Assembly (NCBI GenBank): GCA_004802705.1
Contig: SGPL01000180.1
Coordinates: 1 to 57,023, forward strand
Length of the DNA stretch: 57,023 bases
Source: Bondarzewia mesenterica
Taxonomy: Eukaryota; Basidiomycota; Agaricomycetes; Russulales; Bondarzewiaceae
Direction of reading: 5' to 3'
Positions within the stretch are counted from its first letter, which is position 1. Every line of letters starts with the position of its first letter. Shown one piece after another: positions 32,192 to 43,380 of the stretch. The notes beneath the pieces were generated by a model. That model was given only the letters and a program-made list of their open reading frames with translations. It did no database searches and was not told where the DNA came from. The position numbers and the translations under genes were made by a program.

Positions 32192-32833
32192 ATGTTTGAC
32201 TCGACGATTGGGTGGTCTTTCCGGAGACCGTGTATTCTATGCTGCATGTTTTTTGGGTTGCAATGCCATGCCAGAATAAAATTCCTGGTTACGATCAGTT
32301 CCTTATGCCCATCCTTTTCTTGTGTATGATGTGCTCTATACATGGTTATTGACCACTGATGCTCCATCATCACGCCCTAGATGTGCACCACTTCCGACGC
32401 AGCATCTCTTTGCGCGTCATTAGAACTTCGTCTTCTATTCCCCCTAAACTCACGTGCAGCTCATGTCAGATTAATGCAACCGTATCCCTCGTTTCAACGG
32501 GCTCCATCGATAGAATAGAGTCTACGCTTGATAGCGAGGATGTCCATGGGTATTTTGAATTTCTTCATTCTTTCTCCTTTACGTCTAATACCGAATTGTT
32601 TCAGTATAAACAATTTCACTACAACACATCAAGCGCAACGCAGTTGCACCTTGTATCACAGCGTCCTACACATGTTTGTCTCGGTTGGACAGGCAGCGCC
32701 CTTAGCACGCCGAGGCTGGCAACCGTCTTCACGCCATGCATAACACTATCAGCCGCCAAGCGCCGGACCACCAGCAGCCCCGGCACGCCGCCGTCCATCC
32801 TGAGCTTGACAGCGCAGACTTCGACCACGAGAT
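32192..32833. other. RPS22 3' flank, no gene recognised
   Basis: No supported gene. Open frames exist in several phases but none has consistent protein character. Confidence 0.4.
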
Positions 32834-33240
32834 ATGGCAACGGGGACCGCAGCGTCGCCGTCCGAGAACTCACAGCAGTGTGGACTTGCTTCCTCGCAGT
32901 TTGCACTCGCTCCCGCGCCGCCGCCGCATCCGCGCGCGAGGCGACAACTGTCGGGCAAGGAGTTCGCGCAGCTCCGTGCGATGAATGCCAGCAGCTCGAA
33001 CTCGACCGGCCTCAGTTCGCAACACAGCCGTACGACATCGAACACTTCCCCTGAGCAGTCCAACAGTAATACTGGAGGTAGGTTCGAGCACTCCGCGCGC
33101 ACGACCCACCACGAGGGGTGATTCCGTAGCGAATCAGTTGATGTCGGAGGTGGTAGAGCTGAGGAGAGAGATGGACCAGATACAGGCTGAGAGGATGGAA
33201 CCACCGCTGGTCTACTATAAGAAATACAGCCGAAGCATGT
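32834..33240 (+). pseudogene. Remnant resembling the cytoplasmic tail of a fungal single-pass membrane protein
   Basis: One frame reads RARRQLSGKEFAQLRAM followed by a Ser/Asn-rich stretch. After a frame change near 33075 it reads DSVANQLMSEVVELRREMDQ and ends EPPLVYY. Basidiomycete single-pass membrane proteins with extracellular domains often end in a tail of this design: a conserved basic/LxxKE block, a Ser-rich linker, a coiled coil of the form VxxLRxEM, and EPPPxY. The signal peptide, ectodomain and membrane helix expected upstream are absent, so this is probably a 3' fragment. A small unrecognised intron could instead explain the frame change. Function cannot be stated. Confidence 0.35.
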
Positions 33241-33711
33241 GTGGTAGGAGATTTCAGGAAGGTACAAGCACAAGAGTGAATGATCTTGGCAGTTGATCAT
33301 GATGGAGCCGTGTCGTTTGGCGATTGTTTATACATATCCCGGTGGTTTGGCATCCTGCAGCATACAAATGTGTTTGATAGCATAGTGGTAATTGATCGAC
33401 GGCCGTTCCGGTTTCAAACAAGTCCTATGAAGCAGAAACGAAGAATGGCGGCAAGGCAACATACGGAGTTTTGAGCAGAATACCCTAGCGGACGGATCAG
33501 ACGTGCACGGAATATACAGAACGTCGGTCAGCAAGTCCTGATACCTGCAGCACATGATAACCCAACGAGCATAGAGCTAAGCGATGTCCCAAAACAAGCA
33601 TACACTTTGCTAGTCCCCAGAAGAAAACCAAGGGGTGGAAATACAGAGCGCAATGTCTGCAACCCGAACGGAGAGTTGATGGACGGTTGGGGGAAACGTA
33701 CGCGACGATCT
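33241..33711. other. Intergenic, no gene recognised
   Basis: No coding evidence. Only short frames of biased composition. Confidence 0.4.
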
Positions 33712-34080
33712 TTAATGAAGATAATCCCTTTTCTCTTCATGGAGCTTCTCTGCCGAGCCCGCGCGCGAGTCGTCCCGTTTACTAATCGCAATGGCTCCCC
33801 AGATACTCTCCTTTTCAACAAGCCACGCCCCCACAACGCTGACAACCTGCGCGCCCAGCCCAATGACTACACCGCTGACATGCGACCCCGACGAACACGT
33901 ACAGCGGGTAGACCTATTGCAGGAGGGTGTACATCACCACATTAAAGGGCGTGATGACCAGCGCGTCGGGCGCGAGTACACAGAAGAGGACGGGAAGGAG
34001 GGGCGTGAGTACGGTAAGGGCGTATGCGCGGAGGAATTTGGGCCCACGAGAGCAACCGCCACCGCTAAGTCATGTTCAAG
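33712..34080 (-). pseudogene. Multi-pass membrane protein fragment, broken frames
   Basis: On the minus strand a hydrophobic reading starts near 34060 (AYALTVLTPLLPVLFCVLAP, then ALVITPFNVVMYTLL). It meets an in-frame TAG, resumes VYPLYVFVGVAC, and after a one-base shift continues VVIGLGAQVVSVVGAWLVEK to a TAA at 33712-33714. The pattern suggests three to four membrane helices and a short basic tail. I do not recognise the family. The stop and shift point to decay or to unrecognised tiny introns. It directly follows the PDK1-like kinase on the same strand, with almost no space between them. Confidence 0.4.
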
Positions 34081-34083
34081 TGA

Positions 34084-35472
34084 CTAATTGCGACTCTCCA
34101 TCATATCCAAATCAGGATTGCTTGAAGGAATGCCGTCATGAGCGAAGCTTCTCCAGAAGTCCTGCTGCCGTTCTTCGTCTTCCCTGGGTAGATGCGGGGG
34201 AGGTGGCACCAAGCCAGATTCCAAACAGGGGGCTTGGTCCGTCCACAGAGTCTCCCAATGTATATAATAGGTCGACTGTCCCTCCGTGGTGGCATGTGCA
34301 CAACCGACAAAAAATCGATGTTTCCTAAGTTCAGATGGTGATGATTTCGGTTCAACGCCCAGACGATCCGAAGGTGTTAGCACCTGGTTTGAGTCCCATG
34401 ATCTGACACGCCGGTAACAAAATAGGTTCTAGATAACTCACCAGAAGACGTTGTACCAGGTCTCTGGCATCTTCGTAGAAGCCATCGGGAAATGAGTAGC
34501 CCAATGTTTCGATTCTGCGGAAACTCAGATATTCGTTGACAGCCACGAATGCCGGGACACCAGCGATCATAAAATATAAAATGCAGCCGATGGCCCACAC
34601 GTCCGAACTGCAAGATAAGTTGACTTTGGTACGGGGTAATGTAAATGCTAGTCACCTTTTACTTGTTGACTTCCAAGATCGGTCGAGTAGCTCTGGTGAA
34701 ACATAAGCCGCACTACCAACAAAAGAACTTGTCCGAGGGGCTGCCGACAACCTTATAAGCAAGTTGAATGTGTCCACGTATACGGGTAGGGAACTCACAA
34801 AGGTCAAGGTTTGCTGCAATGTAAGCGGAACCGAAGTCTGCCACCTTTACGCGCATCGAGCCGTTAAGAAGGATGTTCTCGGGCTTCAGATCCCGATGAA
34901 GGACTCCTTTGCTGTGCATCCACTGGATTGCATCTATAATTTGCGCAGTAATATATCGAGCGCCCGACAAGGAGAGTGAACCGTGTTCCTTGACAATCTG
35001 TCCAAGGTCTCCGTTTGCGGCAAACTCCAGCACAAAATCTTGATTTCGGTGCATGTCAACCTCGAGATCTGAAGAGGGAAAGAAGACAACACACAAAGTG
35101 ACATGGCATCCTGAAATGTCGAATATAGATGGATGAAACCTGGATGACCTCCGGAACAAAGTATAACCAGGGCATTCTTCTCGATAGTGGCATATCTGGC
35201 TTTTTTTTTCTTTGACCAACTGCGCCTTGCTTAAAATTTTGACAGCGTAATGCTTGGACGTGGCCACATGTATGGCTTCCATGACCTAAAGGGCGGGTCT
35301 GTGAGAGATGTAATGGTTTGGGCATAGCTTGACTACANGCCATGGACCAAGAGCCCCTGCCTATCTCTTTGACATACTGAAAGGCATCTGAACTGCTAGC
35401 CATAGGAGGAGTAGGGGTAGTAGATTTCTCGCTGAACTGTGCTAACAACCACGTAGGCGGANGTCNGGTCAT
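34084..35472 (-). CDS. PDK1-like (PKH-type) AGC serine/threonine kinase, 5' end uncertain
   Basis: Exons 35285-35095, 35038-34799, 34740-34656, 34607-34442 and 34383-34084 join in phase once a single extra A in a 9-A run (35201-35209, seen as T on plus) is discounted. A first exon from ~35472 carries the P-loop (EIGRGSWS) but contains Ns. Kinase motifs: AVKIL lysine, HRDLKPEN catalytic loop, VADFGSA, the activation segment SSFVGSAAYVSPELL with the PDK1-type phosphoserine, WAIGCILY, and RLGVEP near the end of the C-lobe, then WETLWTDQAP. PDK1 family kinases phosphorylate activation loops of other AGC kinases. No PH domain follows, as in yeast Pkh proteins, and the protein is short (~400 aa). 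Confidence 0.75.
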
Positions 35473-36629
35473 AAAAACTGACGACCGAGANGNAGAACAA
35501 GAGCGAGATTGATGTTTACTGTGAGCTAGCCGAGGACNAGATGAATCATGAAGGANCGAGGNAGACAGNTAANGATGAGATTAGCACCACCTAGCTAGTT
35601 TTACCTCCCAGAATTTAGAAATCGTCACCAAAACCCACTTGCTCAGGCACGCACCCTCGATCGGGCATTCATGAGAGATCGTAATCAGATCTCGTATATG
35701 CATTTAGATCTCCGCTGTAAGTTCGGCTTCCCGGCACCCTCCTTTGCGCGGGTCGCGCTCTGTCAGGCGCTCTNTNNCNCTCTNNNNCNCNNTGNATCGC
35801 GGTGTATACATTGTATGTGTCTTCTGTGGATGGTACATCGGAGCTGGATGCTTTTCTGATGANTTGAATCCNGGCGGTGGGTTTGGAAGGCTCAGTCGAG
35901 TGGANAAGAGTAGGGGCAGTAAAGAGAAGCCTTGAACTGTNTCAGTTCGGGGTCACCTTCCTGCATCCACTGCTGCAACTGCGGATGATCCAGCTATAGC
36001 GGAACTTTNTAAGTCCCAAAATCNTGCCCGGNCCATATTCGAGTATGGATCCATGTCGAAATCCATGACGAACGGTGTATCGAAGGNGGCCGTGCAAGTC
36101 TCCCCTGCGAACCGATGCCATGGCCNANCGNANNNNCANNNNANNCNNNNNNNNNNNNNNNNNNNNNNNNNNNNNNNNGCGNGTNNAAGTAGGAATACGC
36201 TCTGANAATCTTCTCTGAGCGTTCCATTTTTCACTTCTTAGGATTATTGTGTNGCAAAAGCACGATGGGCGAATTGTCGCACTGACCCCAGTGTTCGACA
36301 CGGATTGTCATGGTGCCGAGACTGGCTANTNACTGGATCAAGTGGGATGACGGCGTCCGGAGGTGTACCGCAACCAGCATCATGTCATATCACAGTGGTG
36401 CTAAATTCAAGGGTATTTGATGTCTCTCTCTTGATGCTNCAATTCATACNTCAAAANAAGTCNANACAGCTGTGGCTTTCCGGAGATGACTAGACGCNNA
36501 NCTGTACGCTTTTAAGGGCAGCTTTACGANTCGGCGACCTCCCCATCTACNACCACTCGAGCATAGTCTTAATCGACCAGCAACCGCCTACTAAGTTTTT
36601 CTCACCCAGATCTCAGACCTACTTCCACC
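35473..36629. other. Low-quality stretch rich in undetermined bases, no gene called
   Basis: Ns are scattered throughout, with a dense block near 36126-36185. Reading frames cannot be trusted. It contains the upstream regions of the kinase (left) and of the small secreted peptide gene (right). Confidence 0.6.
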
Positions 36630-37064
36630 ATGCGCCTTTCCATTCTNTTCTCCTTTGCGACTTTGNTCGCTGCTGTCGTGGCATCTCCGGACTCCTTTGA
36701 GCGCATCCGCAATGTGAGGGGCGAGCTCATCACTCGCCAGGACGTACGTCCTATCTCTTTCTTCNGTGTCGATTGTGGTCGGCGTCAAGTCTCGNCGTCG
36801 GCCCTCCGCCCTGTTTCTCATACGAACGGACTGACGCAATGCTTTCNCAGTGCTGCGAGGANCCNCCCGGTTGCGGCTGCTCCGACGTATGTTTTNTACC
36901 TTCNACCNGTAGTGTTGTGTACGGGCTGACGATGGTTTGCGTNCAGTTCTGCTGCAGTGGCACTTGTTGCGTGAGTTCAGAACGCCGTCTTGGTCTCCTG
37001 GCTATTTTTGTTCATCCTNATTTCNCGTAATGTACAACCGCTGACCGACAAATCTCTATAGTAA
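36630..37064 (+). CDS. Small cysteine-rich secreted peptide (58 aa)
   Basis: Exons 36630-36743, 36851-36886, 36947-36970 and a last exon holding only the stop TAA (37062-37064) join in phase. Each intron is GT-AG (GTACGT...NCAG, GTATGT...NCAG, GTGAGT...ATAG). Residues 1-19 form a signal peptide (MRLSI-F-SFATL-AAVVAS), residues 20-38 a short charged propeptide ending LITRQD, and residues 39-58 a 20-residue core with eight cysteines in the spacing CC-x5-C-x-C-x3-CC-x3-CC. Four N positions fall in the coding exons (two in the signal peptide, two in codons at the start of the core), and others lie in the introns. Such small Cys-rich secreted proteins are abundant in basidiomycetes; the role is unknown and I assign none. 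Confidence 0.65.
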
Positions 37065-37570
37065 ATGAAGCAACCTCAAGAGTCGGCAACGAATTATCAA
37101 ATCAATCAAGTCTAGTTCTTCGATCAGAAATTGTACGGTATGTAGTGCAGGAGTTGTGTTATTGTTGAAATGTAAAATCTACGCAAGTTGTTTGTCATGC
37201 AACCCGAAGCCGATGGCGGTGCACCCAAGGCGAAGCATGCTGGAGGCGTCAGTCCTGCTGGCCGGTCGTGTCTAAGACCCCCCTATTTTTGCTTTTTTTT
37301 GAAAACAGACGGTATCTCTATGCTACCACCGATGCAAGTAGAAATACACAGCTTATTCAATGCAATTCTGAAAATTTCCTTACATCAACACTTCAAAGCG
37401 ATGCTGGGTACTTGGCTATGGAAAAGGAATCCTTTGTCTCTAGCGCATTATCAAACATCCGCAGCCGCTGAGATTATGAGCGACACACAACTTGAAGTCC
37501 AGGCATGCATAGAAACTGAAGCTGACGGTAACCTGTATATGTACTTGCTATATGCTTAAAAGCATTACAT
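37065..37570. other. Intergenic, no gene recognised
   Basis: Region between the peptide gene and the RCY1 stop codon. An open frame at 37188-37559 has no family resemblance and no splice context. Confidence 0.5.
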
Positions 37571-40500
37571 TCAACAAACTACACAGTCTTCTCTAAGGTT
37601 CAAATTGTACATGGTCTTGTCCACAACCTTCTCGATCTTCTTCCAATCGCTCCGCCGCTGGATGAACTCGTAGATATCCTACCCACAAATCCCAATGAGC
37701 ACAAAAACAAGATACAATCATGCAAGAGGGACGGAGAGCGCGCCCCGACGCACCTCAGGATGATAAGACCCGCCATACCGTGTCACGTCCCGCACGATCT
37801 GCGCAAGGTCCTTCGCGTCCTCGACGACAAAGACGTGACCCAGCATTTTGAGGTTCGCAAAGTCCTGCGTGAGCGATGCTATCTATCGAATTGAACCGCG
37901 TGAAGTGAAAGGCCGCAAAAGTGAGCTCATGCGCGCGCAGCTGGATAAGGCGCGGTCCTTGCCTTGAGAGAGGATATGAACGTGTGGTAAGCGTTCAAAT
38001 CTGCTATGACCTGAAAACCCCCATTGAGCGAGATGATCTGCCTCTTGATGTGCTTCTGCAAAATGCTAATTCGCGTGCATGGAGTCTGAAATCAGAACTA
38101 GGCAAGAAATGTCAGATATTCGAGGGTGCTCTACTCACCCGATCAGCCGCACCCCGACCTCGCCCTCGAATACTTCAAGCACTTCGCGGTTCACGTTGCC
38201 CTTGAGGAGCTTCAAGTGTTCCTCGAGACATCTGATGCCTTCCGTGCACCCCTTCGTGGGCCCCAAGAGGAGTGGCGCGTCGTCTGGAGGGTAATATGTG
38301 CGCGGTGGAGTGAGCGTGAGGATAATATGATCAACCTGTCAACCACGAACAGGGAAAAGTTACATATATCATCAGACGGCGGCAATCACACACAGAAGTC
38401 GACTCACCTGATTCATCAATACCTCAATCCCAGCATTGAGACCCAAAGCCACAGAATCATCCAAAACATTTTCAAAGCGCTTCTTCTCGCGCACAACACT
38501 GTTCAAGAAATCCGTTACATCAATATTTGGGGCCTACACTGCAAAATCAGTCTTTGTAACTCCAACAAAAGGCTCTCGGACTGTAAGGCGCCCTACCAGT
38601 TCTTTGTCAAAGTACAACTGGACGATGCTCTGGATCATGTCGCCGACATGCACGAGCTCGAAGAATTGCACCAAAGGCGCGACAGACGTCGTCGACTCGG
38701 GCGCCTCATATTCGGACCCATCCAGCGCTGTTGCAGGTGGCTGATACGTGCGCATATGACTAATGGCTCTGCATCGCACGACGTTTGGAAGATATATATA
38801 AACATTCAGCACGATTGAAAGATGAAAGTATGGGAAAGAAACTGACTGCTCGAAACCAGTACGAACGTGCCGCTCGCCCAGCACATTGAGCATCTCAACC
38901 GACACCTCTTCAATCGTCTCCCGCACGCGATGTCCGTATGTTCCAGGATAGCCAATAAACGTCTCCACGCGCTTCAGCGACTCTCTTGCAGAATGAATGA
39001 GTTCGAGGGTGACGTCGAGGGAGAGCAACAACTGCAAATTATCATACGTCCGCGCTGACACTGATGTCGCGTCCGTCGATGTCGTCGCCACAGTCGTCAT
39101 GGAAGAACCGGTGTTAAAGCTGTCTGTGTCAGCTTTAGTGTCCTGGTCCTTCTCATCCTCATCTTCCCCACCGTCCCAGAGCACGCCGGTCTCGCCGCCC
39201 CGCTGATAGCCATCCGCGACCGCGCCACCCTGTCCGCCCCAGCGCCGCGGATCGAGCATCGAGATCCCCTGGACGGCTGCTCCTGAGACAGTGCCGCCGA
39301 CGGCGGCGACAGTCCGAGGGACGATGGTGACGGGGAGGAGGAGAATGTTCGTGAAGGAAGAGAGAACAGAGCGTTTGAGGTGGGCGGGGGAGGAAGCGGC
39401 AAGAAAAGAGGGCTGCGCGGCGTTGAGGGTAACTGCAGCAGCAGTGCTCTGTGAAAGTGCTGTCGGTGAGTATTGTGAGTTCCCTCCGTACTCAGGTAGA
39501 TGGAGAGCGAACATTCTTCTCCCAATCTCGGCAGATGAGCTCGAATGTTTGTTTCAACAAGTCGACTTCTTCGTCCAAGTATTCATCCATATTAGGCTCG
39601 AACATACGGTAACTGAACATCACAACAGAAAGGTGAGACGAAGAAAGCACGTGAGAGAAAATAGAACCCCTACACAACATCCTCAGCCTGCGTGCGCTGC
39701 ACCGCTGAACCACCTCGCTCCTGGGCGACTTCCAGAATAGCGTCCACCATGCGCCAGGCTTCACGGAAGCTTGCCGCATTGGCTTTAAGGAAAATGGACG
39801 TGTTGGCCAGGGCGCGGGCGCGGGTGAGAAGGGGAACAATGTATTCGCCTACCTGCAAGCTGTCATGCATACATACAAAGCGTAGGAAGACGAATATAGA
39901 ATACGCACAACTTCTGACGCGATTCGGTCTGCGAAGGAGATGAGTACACCGGCCGCTGGAGGAAACACACGCACGGCGCGAGCCCCGTGCTCACGGATTG
40001 CATCGAGAATAAATCCCATAAAGGCGTCCATGGCCTCAAAGTTGAGCCCACCAGACGGTCTGTGTGTCGCGTTCGTCTGTGCCCATGAGTCCAAATTAAA
40101 TGTGGGGAGACGTACGTGAAATTGTCCAAGGGCTTGTAAGTACCTCCCATGTAGAATATCTCACGTTTTTCTGCCCAAACACGGCCCATCTCCCACTCGC
40201 CGATACCAGACGCTCGCGGATCCCAGATCTCCCAACTTGCCTCTGCAGCTTCCCGCATCGCAACCTCGTCTCCACGACTATCAGCACTGTCAAATGCAGC
40301 AAGAAGAGTAGATTGGAAACGATCGACAGCAGCACGGAGAGCCGCCGCAAGAGATTCGGTTGTGCGTAGAGGTTGGACATCACGAGACAGGAAGCGAGCA
40401 AGGAGATGGAGAAGCTTAGATTGATTGTGCAGCGACGGAGCAGGAGCAGGAAAGAGGGTTGTGAGAATCAGATGAGGAGGGGAAGTGAGGGCGGCGGTGA

Positions 40501-41029
40501 GCGGTGCGAGCAGGGTGTGTGCACGGATGTACTGAGCTCGTCGAGATGGGGCTGCTAGTGCGGGAATGAGCGCAGGTGTGCGTGGGCTGAGGGTAGCGCC
40601 ACCACCAAAAGCACCCACAAAGTCCCCCATCTCGTCTGCCGCAACTGCCGGGGCGAAGAGATCCTGCCCTTGACTAGCAGAGCCGCCCGACGCGAAGTCG
40701 CCGAAGTCATCGTCCGCGACGTCAAGTGTCGGAGGGATGTCAGGCGCCGCCTTGCGCGCGCGATCATCGAGGTCGTCGAGGATGGGACCAAAGTTGTGTT
40801 CTTCGACGGCAAGTGAGCGCCATCTGCGGTCCCAGAGAGAGTCAGAGGAGGCGAGGGCGGCGAGTGCGCGGGAGACGCGTGCGTATGCGGGGATGTCTGG
40901 GACGGGAAGGTACTGAAGGATGAGAAGATGAAGGTCTGTTGGGAGTCGACCGATGAGTTGTTGTTGCTGATGAGGTTGATTTTTGGAAGGATAGAGCTTG
41001 ACGGGCTCCAAAGCCTTGAACTTGTCCAT
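37571..41029 (-). CDS. RCY1: Recyclin-1, F-box/Sec10-like protein of endocytic recycling (926 aa)
   Basis: Eleven exons (41029-40116, 40059-39909, 39852-39674, 39612-39514, 39448-38847, 38768-38597, 38533-38408, 38335-38139, 38065-37963, 37883-37754, 37678-37571) total 2,781 nt. An F-box lies at about residues 25-70 (LPTDLHLLILQYLPVPDIPA). An exocyst Sec10-like region fills the rest (MDAFMGFILDAIREHGARA, FLNSVVREKKRFENVLDDSV, HIKRQIISLNGGFQVIADLN). The C-terminus is CVVC, a CaaX-like prenylation motif, as in yeast Rcy1 where a CaaX box is known. Rcy1 acts with Skp1 in recycling of v-SNAREs from early endosomes. Intron 9 uses a GC donor (AAG|GCAAGG). The start was chosen at MDKFKALEPVKLYPSK, right before the F-box. 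Confidence 0.93.
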
Positions 41030-41119
41030 CGAACAACCTGCCGCTCGCCCGCGTCCTGCTACTCCTCTTAACTAGTCGAATTCGGACTACAGATAATGTT
41101 ATGGTAATGGAAGTTATGT

Positions 41120-41201
41120 GGCCCAATGGTCTAGTGGTAAGATACTTGCTTTGGGTAGTCTTATCTGCAAGGGATCCTGGGTTCGAACCCCAGTTGGGCC
41201 C
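41120..41201 (+). tRNA. tRNA-Pro (UGG anticodon) with a 10-nt intron
   Basis: Acceptor GGCCCAA pairs with TTGGGCC, discriminator C. D arm GTCT/AGAT around AGTGGTA. Anticodon stem CTTGC/GCAAG with loop TTTGGG, so the anticodon is TGG. T arm CTGGG-TTCGAAC-CCCAG. A 10-nt intron (tagtcttatc) sits at the canonical 37/38 position, giving a 72-nt mature tRNA. A T5 run follows at 41206, a Pol III terminator. A and B boxes are present. Confidence 0.95.
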
Positions 41202-41945
41202 ATTAATTTTTGTGTTATCCATGTTTTGAAACATGGATAAAGCATAATGATTCAATCTTCTGAGTCTAACCGTCTCCCAACTTTATATCGCTCCGCAAGT
41301 TGTGTATATATAATATCAGCTAATGGATTGTCTGGTCACTCGGACTTGTAGGCGGATCGAACATGGTTCTCAACGCCAAAGCCGAGACCTTTGAGGGTTC
41401 CATTACGACTCGGGGCATTTCGGTGTCGGGAGTGCATTTTGATTTCTTCATTCAAGTTACGCCTTGCTAACAGGAAAAGCACCATAATCCAAGGACTTAG
41501 GCTCCCAATGAACTGCAGTTGGACTACACGAGAAAGACCGGTCTCCTCGAATCGATGACGGGAACTGAAGGCCGTGATAATAATATCTGCAACCGTAGAG
41601 ACATGGCAGACCCCACAGCAAGGCAACGGCTGGAATGCACCACCTCGGCCGGACCTCAAAATCCAAGAGCACTACGTCAGAGCACAAAAAGGCACGTATC
41701 GCGTTGAATCAGGAAATTCTGAAAATCCGCCAAACGGCATCTTGCCAATGATAAGCACACTGATATGTGTGAGTCACTCACGAGCCAGCGATTGAAGACA
41801 TTGTGACGACATCTGTCAATGTAAGCGGACAAATAGAGGCGACGGGATTGTTATATAAAACATGGGTTTGGGGATGTAAAAAAGTGATACAACCCACCGC
41901 CGATTTTCTTCCGATCCTGGACTACGAACACTGGGGTTGCAGACC
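41202..41945. other. Intergenic, no gene called
   Basis: A minus-strand frame at 41336-41659 contains VADIIITAFSS and LQFIGSLSPWIMVLFLLARR, faintly like the end of fungal multi-pass DUF653x-type membrane proteins. The required upstream helices are absent, so I leave it uncalled. Confidence 0.35.
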
Positions 41946-43380
41946 ATGCCGAGCGATCTCTTCATACACACAGCCGACATATCGGCGGTGCATGAGGATC
42001 ATATCCCTGCCGCCGCCGTTTGCGATCACATCTTTGCGTGCGCCTTCCTCAGCATCGACGCTGCGGGCCGACCTCCACCGACTGGTCTTCCACAAGAATA
42101 CACTGTCTGGAAAGACGCCCTCAAACGCGCCGAAGGGCTGCCATTGAAGTTGCATGACGCATCTGAACGGGCAGAAGCATGGAGGAAGAGCGTCAGAGAG
42201 GCATGTCGAGACATCACCCATAGAACGGACGAGTCGCTAATCGCCTGAGCATCAACGACAGATGACTGTTTTATCTGTAGGACCATTGCTCGCTGATTTT
42301 CCTGTCCTCCTGCGCGCAAGACAGGTCCTCCTCTTCCTCCTGCACTTCTACGTCCACTCGCTTCCCCAACCTGCGGGTGCGACCAAGACCAAACGGATCC
42401 CGAAATCCTTGGCTGTTCCAATTCTGGCCTTGTCCCGCGCGCTAGACATGCCACCGGTACTCACCTACGCCGATATGATGTACTACAATTATGAACCGAT
42501 TCCGGCGGGCGTCGTGGGGAANTGGGACGTGCGAGCGCTGAACACGTTTACAGGGACGCGGGATGAAGCACATTTCTATGAGGTTTCGGTGAGGATCGAG
42601 GAGGAAGGGAAGAGGGCGATGAAGGCGATGCAGGACATTGTCGATGGTCTCTCCTACGGATCGGGGGCTGAAACCGGAATAGCGGTATCCTTACGAGATA
42701 TTGCGGCAAGCGTGCACGCCATGGTCAAAATACTGGAGACTATGCGGGACGGATGCAGACCAAACGTCTTCTATGAGGACATGAGACCTTGGTTTGTCGG
42801 TTGTACCAAGGATGGCGATTGGGTATTCGAGTTAGGCGAAGATTTCGAAGCGGGGAAATTGGTCGAAGGTAATAAGTGGGTGAAGCGAAGAGGGGACGGA
42901 GAATGCGAGGCGATAGAGATGGCAGGTGGTACGGCCGCGCAGAGTTCCATCGTGCAAGCGTTGGATGTGTTCCTCGGAATCGACGGGATGACACATGAGC
43001 GCGAGAACGGGGGGAAGGGCGGCTACGGAGGAAGTACGGAAGATAAGGGCAACTTCTTGACCCGGATGCGGGCGTACTTCCCCCTTGCGCATCGCATTTT
43101 CATCGAGAAACTCGGAGACATGTCGAGCGGGCTGAGGGAATACGTTGGGAAGGAAGAGAACAGAGAGGCTCGGCAGGCGTATAACGATGCTATCAATGCC
43201 TTGAAGGCATTCAGAACAGCGCACGTACGCATTGCAACGCTGTATGTGGTAAATCAGGCAAGGCGGCTGGCTAATAATAAGGGAGGGGATAACGAAGGCG
43301 CGAAGGGGACAGGTGGAACACAGCTAGTGCCCTTTTTGAAGGGCATCAGGGATAGGACGGGGGAGGGAGCGCTGAATTAG
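41946..43380 (+). CDS. Indoleamine 2,3-dioxygenase, paralogue 1 (457 aa)
   Basis: Exon 1 (41946-42200) and exon 2 (42262-43380) join as VRE|MTVLSV. Family signatures: HFYVHSLPQP, DMPPVLTYADMMYYNYE, FTGTRDEAHFYEVSVRIE, AGGTAAQSSIVQALDVFLGI, NFLTRMRAYFPLAHRIFIE, the helix with the proximal heme-ligand histidine (FRTAHVRIATLYVV) and the C-terminal GTGGTQLVPFLKGIRD. The heme enzyme opens the indole ring of tryptophan to N-formylkynurenine, the first step of the kynurenine/NAD pathway. Fungi often have several IDO isozymes. The intron starts with GC (GAG|GCATGT), whereas the paralogue has GT at the same place. One undetermined base lies at 42522. Tandem with paralogue 2, ~1.6 kb downstream. Confidence 0.92.

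Noticed and set aside
32749..33300. Minus-strand frame of 183 codons
   Set aside because: Arg/Pro/Cys-biased shadow of the GC-rich tail remnant on the plus strand. No domain resemblance.
41336..41659. Minus-strand frame resembling the end of a fungal multi-pass membrane protein
   Set aside because: Only two short hydrophobic stretches fit, and the expected upstream helices are missing.
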